A stretch of DNA of 64,000 bases, taken from positions 8,591 to 72,590 of the forward strand of contig JBPOHT010000050.1 in NCBI GenBank assembly GCA_052035235.1. Direction: 5' to 3'. This DNA is from Solimonas_A sp052035235 (GTDB lineage: Bacteria; Pseudomonadota; Gammaproteobacteria; Nevskiales; Nevskiaceae). The position numbers and the translations under genes are program-made. Positions 7,135 through 15,312 of the stretch are shown piece after piece (within the stretch, counting starts at the first letter, position 1; every line of letters starts with the position of its first letter). The notes below the pieces were generated by a model. The model was given only the letters and a program-made list of their open reading frames with translations. It was not told the origin of the DNA and did no database searches.

Positions 7135-8369
7135 AGAAACCTCCCAGAGAACCCCGCAAGTCGTCGTCGAGGACCTCCTCGTCGTTCTCCAAGCCTTCAT
7201 CGCGGAGTTCGGATTCCCGGTCTTCGGAGAAGCCCGCGTCGCGATCCTCGTCGCGGCCGTCCTCGGCACGCCCTGCGTCGAAGTCGTCGTTCTCGAAGCC
7301 TTCGTCGTCCAGGCCTCCTGCGCGGTCTCCGCGTCCGGCCCCGAAGCCGGCTCCACGCGCTGCAGACGGCGCGCCCATTCGCCCGGCGGCCACGACGACC
7401 GCTGCAGCGCCCTCGGCCCCGGGCGCGGGCGAGCGTATCCAGAAGGCCCTGGCCACTGCCGGCGTCGCCTCGCGTCGCGAGATCGAGTCGATGATCGCCG
7501 AGGGCCGCATTCAGGTGAACGGTCAGCCGGCCCGCGCCGGCCAGGCCGTGTCGCCGGCCGACCGCATCACGCTCGACGGCAAGCCGCTGCGCCTGTCGGC
7601 CAACGTGGAGCCTCCGCGCGTGCTGCTGTTCAAGAAGCAAGCCGGCGAGATGGTGACGCGTGACGACCCGGAAGGGCGCCGCACGGTGTTCCGCAAGCTG
7701 CCCAAGCTGGATAGCGGCCGCTGGATCGCCGTGGGCCGCCTCGACATCAACACCTCCGGCCTGCTGCTGCTGACCAACCATGGTGAACTGGCGCGGCGCC
7801 TGACCCATCCCAGCTTCGAGGTGCCGCGGCGTTACGCGGTGCGCGTGCTGGGCGAGATCACCCCCGAGGTCTTGCAGCGCCTGCGCACCGGCGTGACGCT
7901 GGATGACGGCGAAGCGCGTTTCGAATCCATCGCTCCCGGCGTCAACGAAGACGGCCACAGTGCCAACCAGTGGTACGAGGTGATGCTGCGCGAGGGCCGC
8001 AATCGTGAAGTGCGGCGCCTGTTCGAGTCACAGAAACTGCAGGTCAGCCGCCTGATCCGCGTCAGCTACGGCCCGTTGGAATTGGGCCGCGGCATTCGCA
8101 GCGGCGGCTATCGCGAGGCTACTCAGGAAGAACTGCTGGCACTGATGTCGGCTGTCGGCCTGGAGGCAGAGGCCTTGGTGGCCAAGCCGGGCAAGTCCGA
8201 GCGCAAACGCCTTATCGACGAGGACGACGACACCGAGGTGCCTTTTCGGGCCAAGAAGCTGTCGCGGCTGGAGAGCAAGAAGAAGCAGTCCTGGGCGGCT
8301 CAGCCGTCATCGCGCGGGCCGGCAACTGGCGGCGCCCGGAAGCCAGCGCCGAAGAAGCGCAAGCGTTGA
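7131..8369 (+). CDS. rluB: 23S rRNA pseudouridine synthase RluB
   Basis: A 412-residue RsuA-family enzyme expected to make pseudouridine in helix 80 of 23S rRNA. An S4 RNA-binding domain lies around residues 104-150 (RIQKALATAGVASRREIESMI). The catalytic domain follows, with the aspartate at about residue 205 in GRLDINTSGLLLLTN, and GRNREVRRLF further on. The first 100 residues are a Ser/Arg/Lys/Pro-rich low-complexity segment and the last 50 are basic. E. coli RluB is only 291 residues. The TTG start overlaps the scpB stop. RluB is favoured over RluE or RluF by its scpAB context. Confidence 0.92.
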   Translation: MKKPPREPRKSSSRTSSSFSKPSSRSSDSRSSEKPASRSSSRPSSARPASKSSFSKPSSSRPPARSPRPAPKPAPRAADGAPIRPAATTTAAAPSAPGAGERIQKALATAGVASRREIESMIAEGRIQVNGQPARAGQAVSPADRITLDGKPLRLSANVEPPRVLLFKKQAGEMVTRDDPEGRRTVFRKLPKLDSGRWIAVGRLDINTSGLLLLTNHGELARRLTHPSFEVPRRYAVRVLGEITPEVLQRLRTGVTLDDGEARFESIAPGVNEDGHSANQWYEVMLREGRNREVRRLFESQKLQVSRLIRVSYGPLELGRGIRSGGYREATQEELLALMSAVGLEAEALVAKPGKSERKRLIDEDDDTEVPFRAKKLSRLESKKKQSWAAQPSSRGPATGGARKPAPKKRKR

Positions 8370-8386
8370 ATCCAGCTGTCTGCTGT

Positions 8387-8450
8387 TGTGGGAGCGACGC
8401 AAGTCGCGATCATATGCAAGAACGAGATCGCGACTTGCGTCGCTCCCACA
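8387..8450. repeat. REP-like perfect 24-bp inverted repeat
   Basis: Positions 8387-8410 are the exact reverse complement of 8427-8450, with a 16-base loop. The core (GTGGGAGCGACG...CGTCGCTCCCAC) resembles intergenic REP-type palindromes of Pseudomonas and Xanthomonas relatives. It sits between the convergent rluB and yciK genes and may stop or protect both transcripts. No other copy was seen in the window. Confidence 0.85.
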
Positions 8451-8460
8451 TAAAGGAATT

Positions 8461-9198
8461 CTAGAAAGCCTTGCCGCTCTGCCCGCGGCTGTCCGGACCC
8501 ATCAGCCACAGCAGTTGCGGGGTCACGCTGTCGGGCAGGGGCAGGCTGTCCAGCACCTCGCCCGGGTAGCCCTTCTGGCGCAGGCCGGTGCGCAGCGGCG
8601 GCGGGCAGAAAGTATTGAAGCGCAGTTGCGGACGGTCCGCCGTTTCCAGCGCCCACACCTGCGAGAGATTCTCCAGGCCGGCCTTGGCCACGCCATAGGC
8701 CGCGTGGAAGGGCCGGGCTTCGCGCCCCGAGCGGTCGCTGCAGAACACCACCGACGCGTCCGGGCTTTTCTCCAGCAGCGGCAGGCACTGGCTGGTGATG
8801 GCGAAGGCGGCGGTGAGGTTCACCTGCAGGTTCTCGATCCACTCGCGCGGCTCCACGTCCTGCAGGCGCGCAAAGGCCTTGAAGTGGACAGCGCAATGCA
8901 GTACGCCGTCGAGCCGGCCGAACTCGCGGCCCAGCGTGTTGGCCAGTTCGCCGTGATCGTTCCAGTTGGCGCCACCGAGGTTCATCGGATAGATCGCCGG
9001 GGCGGGGCCGCCGGCTTTCTCGATCGCGTCGTAGGTCGCTTCCAGTTTCTTCACCGTGCGGCCCAGCAGGACCACGGTGGCGCCGTGGCGCGCAAACGCC
9101 AGGGCGGCGGACTTGCCCAGGCCTTCGCCGGCACCGGTGACGAGGATGACGCGGTCTTTCAGCAGGCCCGCGGCGGGCTGGTAGTTTTCAGGCAGCAT
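8461..9198 (-). CDS. yciK: YciK family SDR oxidoreductase
   Basis: A 245-residue classical short-chain dehydrogenase. The cofactor motif TGAGEGLG lies near residues 21-28, the LGR segment of the NADP-binding strand follows, and the active-site YGVAK is near residue 167 with the catalytic Ser in VVFCSD. Residues NLGGANWNDHGELANTL match the YciK subfamily. The physiological substrate is unknown. In Pseudomonas the gene follows ubiG and mupP, and the same set is seen here with an extra gene between. It starts at the ATG on 9198 and is 39 bases downstream of the GGDEF/EAL-like gene. Confidence 0.9.
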   Translation of the reverse strand: MLPENYQPAAGLLKDRVILVTGAGEGLGKSAALAFARHGATVVLLGRTVKKLEATYDAIEKAGGPAPAIYPMNLGGANWNDHGELANTLGREFGRLDGVLHCAVHFKAFARLQDVEPREWIENLQVNLTAAFAITSQCLPLLEKSPDASVVFCSDRSGREARPFHAAYGVAKAGLENLSQVWALETADRPQLRFNTFCPPPLRTGLRQKGYPGEVLDSLPLPDSVTPQLLWLMGPDSRGQSGKAF

Positions 9199-9237
9199 CG
9201 AAGAATCGTTGTAGGAGGTAAGAAGAGAAGAAGAGGA

Positions 9238-10887
9238 TCAGGCCTCGCCGAGCCAGCGCTCGACATCCTCGGGACGCATGCGCGCGCGCACCGCCGGGCC
9301 TTCCAGGTAGGCGACCTCGCGGGTCCTGGCGAGCGCCAGCATCTCGGCGTTGTCGAGGTTGCCCAGCGTGATGCCCTGGCGCAGGTGCCGCAGCACGCTC
9401 AGCAGTGCGTCGAAGGCCTCGCGCATCGGTGCTTCGGTCAGCGCGCGCTGCAGCGGCAGCGGCGACAGGCGCACCTCGTTCACCGGGAAATAAAGCGAGG
9501 TCATGGCCGAGCTGCCCGGCTGGCCGGCGCCAGTGACGCAGAAGCCCACGCCGGCACCGCGCAAGCTCGCCAGCTGGCTGCGTGCATGGTCGCCGCCGTC
9601 GATCAGGGCGACCTCGGTTACTTCCAGCGTCAGTGCGTTGGGGGGCAGGTCATGCGAGCCGAGCAGGCGCGTCACCATGTCGGCCAGTGCCAGCTGGCGC
9701 AGCGCGGCGTCGGGAATCCGCACCACCAGGCCGAGTCCGGGCCGGCCCATGCCGCGCCACTGCGCCAGGCGCGCCAGGCCCTCGCGGAACTGCCACAGCG
9801 TCAGCGAATGCACCAGGCTCAGCCGGTCCGGCAGGTTGAGGAATTCGGACTCCTCCAGCCGGCCCTGACGCGGATGGGTCCAGTAGGGCACCAGTCGCAG
9901 GCGCGGCGGCAGCTCTGCCCGCAGCGGCTGCTGCAGCATGTAGTCGTCGGCGAGGCCGTCGTTGTAGAGCGCGGCATGCAGCTCGGCGATGCGCCGCGGG
10001 CGTGCGCTGCGGGCATCGTCCAGGTCGGGTTCGTAGACCCGGTAGTCGCGCTGGTCGCCAGCGGCGGCATACTTGGCGATCTCGGCGTGGCGGATCAGCG
10101 TCTCGGCGTCTTCGCCATGCTCCGGTGCCAGGGCGATACCCACGCTCACGCGCAGGCCCAGGCTCTGGCGCCCTACCGTCACCGGCGTATCCAGGGCGAA
10201 CTGCAGGCGGCTGGCGAAGCGCCGTGCCTCGGCCTCGTCGCTGACCTGCGGCAGCAGGATGCCGAAGTCATCGTGGCCGAAATGCGCCAGCACGTCGTTC
10301 TCGCCGAGCACGCTCTTGAGGCGCTCGGTGAGCTGGTTGATCAGCGCATACGAGGCATCGCGTCCCTGCGACTGCTCCGTCTCGTGATACTGCTCGCTGG
10401 CCAGCGTCATCACCGCCACCGGCAAGCCGTGCACGCGGCGCCGCGCCAGCGCGCGGCCGATCAGGCTGATGAAGGAATGGCGGTTGGGCAGGCCCAGGGT
10501 GTGGCCCTCCACCGGCGAGCGTTCCAGCTCGTGCTGCAGGATCGTGGTCTGCTCGCGCAGCGCCGCGGTCTCGTCGATCAGCATGGCGCCAGCCTGGAAG
10601 GACAGCACCATGCCGATGTACTGGCCCCAGACCAGGAAGACCAACGGCATCGCGTCCAGCAGCCACAGCGCCGGGTTGCTGCCGTGAACCTGCAGCAGCT
10701 TGTCCCAGCCGACATCGCCGTAAGCGGCGCGGGCCGCCAGCAGCGTCGCGGCGATGATCGCCAGCAGGGCAATGCCCAGGCCGTACCAGGCGTAGCGGTT
10801 GGTCCGGCTGCGCAGCAGGCCGGCGGCGGCGTTCAGGCCTTCGAGGCGCCTGTCCTGTCCCAGCGGTCGGTTCTGCGCCGTATTCAT
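9238..10887 (-). CDS. Membrane protein with degenerate GGDEF and EAL-like domains
   Basis: A 549-residue protein with two predicted membrane helices (about residues 30-52 and 72-95), a GGDEF-fold region (about 120-285) and an EAL-fold region (about 300-545). The GGDEF signature has become GHDDF, and the EAL motif and most metal-binding acidic residues of an active phosphodiesterase are not visible, although folds such as LTLEVTEVALIDGG remain. I infer it no longer makes or cuts cyclic-di-GMP and may act as a receptor or scaffold. Its ATG overlaps the stop of the preceding phosphatase gene (ATGA), so it is part of the ubiG/mupP operon. This is an unusual partner there. Confidence 0.82.
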   Translation of the reverse strand: MNTAQNRPLGQDRRLEGLNAAAGLLRSRTNRYAWYGLGIALLAIIAATLLAARAAYGDVGWDKLLQVHGSNPALWLLDAMPLVFLVWGQYIGMVLSFQAGAMLIDETAALREQTTILQHELERSPVEGHTLGLPNRHSFISLIGRALARRRVHGLPVAVMTLASEQYHETEQSQGRDASYALINQLTERLKSVLGENDVLAHFGHDDFGILLPQVSDEAEARRFASRLQFALDTPVTVGRQSLGLRVSVGIALAPEHGEDAETLIRHAEIAKYAAAGDQRDYRVYEPDLDDARSARPRRIAELHAALYNDGLADDYMLQQPLRAELPPRLRLVPYWTHPRQGRLEESEFLNLPDRLSLVHSLTLWQFREGLARLAQWRGMGRPGLGLVVRIPDAALRQLALADMVTRLLGSHDLPPNALTLEVTEVALIDGGDHARSQLASLRGAGVGFCVTGAGQPGSSAMTSLYFPVNEVRLSPLPLQRALTEAPMREAFDALLSVLRHLRQGITLGNLDNAEMLALARTREVAYLEGPAVRARMRPEDVERWLGEA

Positions 10888-11534
10888 AGCCAGCGAGTCA
10901 GTTCTCCCGGCGTGCGCAGGATCGCGTCCGCCCCCCAGCCCTGGATCGGGCCGCCTTCGCCAAGATACCCCCAATCGGCGGCGATCGTCCGCATGCCGGC
11001 CGCCCGGCCAGCGTCGATGTCGCGCCGGTCGTCGCCTACGTACACGCAGTCGGCCGCTGCCAGGCCCAGTATCTCGCAGGCCTTGTGGATCGAATCCGCG
11101 GCCGGCTTGGGCTTGGCCACCTCGTCGGCACTGATCGTCACGGCGGAGCGGCTGTCCAGGCCCAGCTCGGCCATCAGCGGCCGGGTCAGCCAGGACGGCT
11201 TGTTGGTCACCACGCCCCACAGCACGCCCTGGCGCTCCATCTCGCGCAGCGCCTCGTCCATTTCCGGGAACAGGCGCGACTCGTGGCTCAGGTTGGCACG
11301 GTAGTACTCGAGGAACGCATCCCGGTGCTTCGGGAAGTCCGCATGGTCGGCCGCGATGCCCAGGGCCTTGCCCAGCAGGCCGCGGGCACCGGCCGATGCC
11401 ACTGGCCGGTAGTCCGCCAGCGGCAGCGGCGCCAGGCCCAGCGAGCCGCGGATGAAGTTGGCGGCGTGGCCCAGGTCGGGCGCCGTATCGACGAGCGTGC
11501 CGTCGAGGTCGAACAGCATGCAGCGCAGTTTCAT
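10884..11534 (-). CDS. HAD-family phosphatase, probable MurNAc-6-phosphate phosphatase (MupP-like)
   Basis: A 216-residue HAD hydrolase of the phosphoglycolate phosphatase group. The nucleophile motif FDLDGTLVDT gives Asp9 and Asp11; motif II is VVTNKP, motif III includes KPKPAAD, and motif IV is VGDDRRDID. In Pseudomonas the gene at this spot, between ubiG and yciK, is MupP, which removes phosphate from MurNAc-6-phosphate in cell-wall recycling; synteny therefore favours MupP over Gph. I chose ATG 11534, which overlaps the ubiG stop (ATGA); a start five codons upstream is possible. No amgK or murU lies in this window. Confidence 0.85.
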   Translation of the reverse strand: MKLRCMLFDLDGTLVDTAPDLGHAANFIRGSLGLAPLPLADYRPVASAGARGLLGKALGIAADHADFPKHRDAFLEYYRANLSHESRLFPEMDEALREMERQGVLWGVVTNKPSWLTRPLMAELGLDSRSAVTISADEVAKPKPAADSIHKACEILGLAAADCVYVGDDRRDIDAGRAAGMRTIAADWGYLGEGGPIQGWGADAILRTPGELTRWL

Positions 11535-12235
11535 GCGGGCTTCACGCAATACATGAAGTAGTTGACGTCAATGTCATTGCCCATGGTCGCGGTCTTGAGC
11601 AACGGGTTGTAGCGCATGCCCTTGATCTCACGCGTCTCCAGGCCTGCCGCGCGTGCCCAGGCGTCGAGCTCCGAGGGACGGATGAACTTGGCGTAGTCGT
11701 GCGTGCCGCGCGGCACCAGGTTCAGCAGGTACTCCGCGCCGACAATCGCCAGCGCGAAGGACTTGGGATTGCGGTTGATGGTGGAGAACACCAGCGTGCC
11801 GCCAGGCTTGGCCAGGCGTGCGCAGGCCGCGATCACCGACTCCGGCGAGGGCACGTGTTCCAGCATCTCCATGCAGCAGACCAGGTCGAACTGGCCCGGC
11901 ATCTCGCGCGCCAGTTCTTCGGCGGGGATCTGGCGATACTCCGCCTTTACACCCGTCTCGAGGCCGTGCAGGCGCGCCACTTCCAGCGCCTCCTCGGCCA
12001 TGTCGATGCCCAGGGTTTCGGCGCCGGCCTTGGCCAGGCCCTCGGTCAGCAGTCCGCCGCCGCAGCCCACGTCCAGCGCGCGCTTGCCCTTGAGGCCGCC
12101 GGCGCAGGCTTCGATGTAGCGCAGCCGCGGCGGGTTGATGTGATGCAGCGCGCCCATCTCGCCGCGCGGGTCCCACCAGCGCGAGGCCAGGCGGTCGAAG
12201 TTGGCGATTTCGCGCTTGTCGACGTTCGTGTTCAT
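11531..12235 (-). CDS. ubiG: Bifunctional ubiquinone O-methyltransferase UbiG
   Basis: A 234-residue SAM-dependent methyltransferase that performs both O-methylation steps of ubiquinone synthesis. Signature segments are NFDRLASRWWDPRGEM near the N-terminus, LHHINPPRLRYI, motif I DVGCGGGLLTEGLA, MEMLEHVPSP, STINRNPKSF and LVPRGTHDYAKFI. ATG 12235 overlaps the mtaD stop (ATGA); a longer start at 12256 would add seven residues inside mtaD and is less likely. Its own stop overlaps the next gene. Identification is secure. Confidence 0.95.
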   Translation of the reverse strand: MNTNVDKREIANFDRLASRWWDPRGEMGALHHINPPRLRYIEACAGGLKGKRALDVGCGGGLLTEGLAKAGAETLGIDMAEEALEVARLHGLETGVKAEYRQIPAEELAREMPGQFDLVCCMEMLEHVPSPESVIAACARLAKPGGTLVFSTINRNPKSFALAIVGAEYLLNLVPRGTHDYAKFIRPSELDAWARAAGLETREIKGMRYNPLLKTATMGNDIDVNYFMYCVKPA

Positions 12236-13542
12236 GGCTTGATCTTCTGTCTCCATTCCTGCGCGCGGGCGATGATGGCTGCCTCGTCCAGCGCCAGCAG
12301 CTGCCGCTCGCGCATCAGGGCGCGGCCGGCGACGTAACTATGGGTGACCTGGTCGCGGCCGGCGGCATAGGCCAGCTGCGACTGCACGTTGTAGACCGGC
12401 TGCGTCGCCGCGGCCGACAGGTCCACCGCGATGAAGTCGGCGGACTTGCCCGGTACCAGCGAGCCGGTGACGCCATCGATGCCCATCGCCCGGGCACCGC
12501 CCAGCGTTGCCATGTGCAGTGCCTGCGCCGCGGGCAGGGTGCGCGCATCGCCGGACACGGCCTTGGCCAGCAGCGCCGCGGTGCGCAGTTCGCCCAGCAG
12601 GTCCAGGTCGTTGTTGCTGGCGGCGCCGTCGGTGCCCAGCGCGACGTTGACGCCCGCCGCCAGCAGCTTGCCCACCGGCGCGAAGCCGCTGGCCAGCTTG
12701 AGGTTGGACTCCGGGCAGTGCGCCACGTGCACGCCGAACTCGGCGGCCTCGGCGATCTCCTGGTCGGTGAGCTGGGTCATGTGCACGGCAATGAAGTCCG
12801 GCCCCAGCAGCTCCAGTTCCTTGAGACGCTGCCAGGGGCGCTTGCCGCTGGCCTGCAATGCCATCTCGACCTCGCCCGCGGTTTCGTGTACGTGCATGTG
12901 GATGCCGTTGCCCAGCTCGGTGGCGTACTTGCGCACCTCCAGCAGCGGTTTGTCGGACACGGTGTAGGGCGCGTGCGGCGCGAACACCGTGCGCAGCAGC
13001 GGGTTGCCGCGCACCGAGTCATGCACTTCCAGGCCCTTGTGCAGGTATTCGTCAGGGCCGCTGGCCCAGGCGCTGGGGAAGTCGATCATGATCAGGCCGA
13101 TGCTGGCCCGCATGCCGGACTCCGCCGCCACCTGCGCGCTGGCGTCCGGGAAGAAATACATGTCGTTGAAGCTGGTGGTGCCGCCGCGGATCATCTCGCA
13201 GCAGGCCAGCCGGAGGCCGTCCACGCAGAACTGGCGGTTGGCGTGCGCGCCTTCGGCCGGCCAGATGTGGTTCTGCAGCCAGTCCATCAGCGGCAGGTCG
13301 TCGGCGATGCCGCGCAGCAGCGTCATGGCCGAGTGCGTGTGGATGTTGACCAGGCCCGGCATGACGGCGTGAGCCGGCAGCTCCAGGACCTCGGACGCCT
13401 GGATCGCGCGCGCCTCGGCGGCCGGCAGGATCTGGGCGATACGGCCGTCGCGGACCACCAGGGCATGATGCTCCAGCACCGTGCCGGCGGGTTCGACGGT
13501 CACCAGCCAGCGGGGAAAGACCAGCAGGTCGGCTGTCTGCAT
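12232..13542 (-). CDS. mtaD: TRZ/ATZ family amidohydrolase, probable MTA/SAH deaminase
   Basis: A 436-residue metal-dependent amidohydrolase. The metal site shows HTH (His68 and His70) in PGLVNIHTHSAMTLLRG, a later HMHVHET, AVHMTQL and the Asp in LGTDGAASNN. Family members deaminate 5'-methylthioadenosine and S-adenosylhomocysteine. The gene next door, across a divergent promoter, is mtnA, so a combined role in methylthioadenosine handling is plausible. It is first in a four-gene overlapping run with ubiG, the MupP-like phosphatase and the GGDEF/EAL-like gene. The substrate call is from family and context. Confidence 0.88.
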   Translation of the reverse strand: MQTADLLVFPRWLVTVEPAGTVLEHHALVVRDGRIAQILPAAEARAIQASEVLELPAHAVMPGLVNIHTHSAMTLLRGIADDLPLMDWLQNHIWPAEGAHANRQFCVDGLRLACCEMIRGGTTSFNDMYFFPDASAQVAAESGMRASIGLIMIDFPSAWASGPDEYLHKGLEVHDSVRGNPLLRTVFAPHAPYTVSDKPLLEVRKYATELGNGIHMHVHETAGEVEMALQASGKRPWQRLKELELLGPDFIAVHMTQLTDQEIAEAAEFGVHVAHCPESNLKLASGFAPVGKLLAAGVNVALGTDGAASNNDLDLLGELRTAALLAKAVSGDARTLPAAQALHMATLGGARAMGIDGVTGSLVPGKSADFIAVDLSAAATQPVYNVQSQLAYAAGRDQVTHSYVAGRALMRERQLLALDEAAIIARAQEWRQKIKP

Positions 13543-13564
13543 AGCGGACTCGCAATGGGAAGGG

Positions 13565-13588
13565 GGTAGAATCGCCGCCCATTCTACC
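13565..13588. promoter_or_regulatory. Dyad of two TAGAAT boxes between mtaD and mtnA
   Basis: GGTAGAAT at 13565-13572 and ATTCTACC at 13581-13588 form a perfect 8-bp inverted repeat around an 8-base spacer. Each arm contains a TAGAAT -10 box, one per strand. Starts would lie near 13579 (towards mtnA) and 13574 (towards mtaD), so the two polymerases would occlude each other. It may also be an operator. Confidence 0.5.
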
Positions 13589-13607
13589 TTGCCAGCGGAG
13601 CCTTCCG

Positions 13608-14609
<1,002 letters not shown>

Positions 14610-14621
14610 AAAACCGTAGTT

Positions 14622-14757
14622 CCCCTCTCCCGCTTGCGGGAGAGGGGTGGGGGAGAGGGTTTCTGTAAATCTTGCTGCACGTACCAGGCGATAGACTTAC
14701 AGAAACCCTCTCCCGCCCTTCGGGCACCCTCTCCCGCCAGCGGGCGAGGGGACCGCG
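14622..14757. repeat. Clustered GGGAGAGGG-type palindromes after mtnA
   Basis: A 12-bp palindrome (14622-14633 with 14636-14647) is followed by an 18-bp perfect inverted repeat (14651-14668 with 14697-14714, 28-base loop) and then by further CCCTCTCCCGC...GCGGGCGAGGG arms to about 14752. The motif CTCTCCC/GGGAGAG recurs near 37725 and, as CTCCCC/GGGGAG, near 37321 and 63715. The cluster follows mtnA and may act as a terminator or REP-type element. Confidence 0.75.
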
Positions 14758-14814
14758 GTGCTGCATAAGCTAGGAATAATTGTCCCAGCCCCGCGCAGCG
14801 CCAATTTTCTGCCC

Positions 14815-14820
14815 TACAAT
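14815..14820 (+). promoter_or_regulatory. TACAAT -10-like box before DUF2946
   Basis: TACAAT ends nine bases before the proposed ATG at 14830. It fits the short-leader pattern seen at several other genes here. No strong -35 was found. Confidence 0.4.
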
Positions 14821-14829
14821 CCCCAGATC

Positions 14830-15228
14830 ATGAGCGCCGACACCACCCCCAGCCTGCATCACCTGCGCGCCTCGCGCAGCGTCATGCTGCTGTGGCTGCT
14901 GCTCGCGGCGCTGTTCGCCCGCGGCCTGGTGGCGCCAGGGTTCATGCCGCAGTTCGGTGCCGGCGGCGTCGGCATCGTGCTGTGTACGCCGCAAGGCCCC
15001 AAGACCCTGTGGCAGGCCGGCGATGCCATCGCCGGCGGTGGCCAGCATGCCGGCGGCGAGCACTGCGCCTTCGGCCTGGCGCTGGGCATGGCGGTGGCCA
15101 TCGGCCCGGCCTCGGCCCTGCTGGACCTGTCGGCTGCACCCATCCCTGTCTCCGCCCGGCCGCAGCCGGCGGTCGTCCCCTGGCGCGAGCGCGGAACCTC
15201 CGCGCGCGGTCCGCCCTCCCACTCCTGA
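14830..15228 (+). CDS. DUF2946 family protein
   Basis: A 132-residue small membrane or exported protein. It shows the DUF2946 pattern: one N-terminal hydrophobic helix, a RGLVAPGFMP motif near residue 37, an IVLCTPQGP segment and a HCAFGLAL motif. The family often sits beside TonB receptors and metal-uptake genes, as here; its role is not known, though conserved Cys and His suggest metal contact. I chose ATG 14830 because of the TACAAT box and a normal N-terminus; a GTG at 14758 would add 24 residues. The C-terminus is Pro/Arg-rich and weakly conserved. Confidence 0.75.
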   Translation: MSADTTPSLHHLRASRSVMLLWLLLAALFARGLVAPGFMPQFGAGGVGIVLCTPQGPKTLWQAGDAIAGGGQHAGGEHCAFGLALGMAVAIGPASALLDLSAAPIPVSARPQPAVVPWRERGTSARGPPSHS

Positions 15229-15312
15229 AGTCGCCCTCGTTCCCGCGAGCGCCCGGCGCCGCGGACCCCGACTTGTGCGGCCGCCCGCGGCCGCGTTCCA
15301 GGAGTGATCACG

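Noticed and set aside
8386..11304. A 972-codon plus-strand open frame
   Set aside because: It lies antisense to yciK, the GGDEF/EAL-like gene and the phosphatase. Its translation is His/Gln/Arg/Ala-rich with no motif, as expected for a mirror frame in high-GC DNA.
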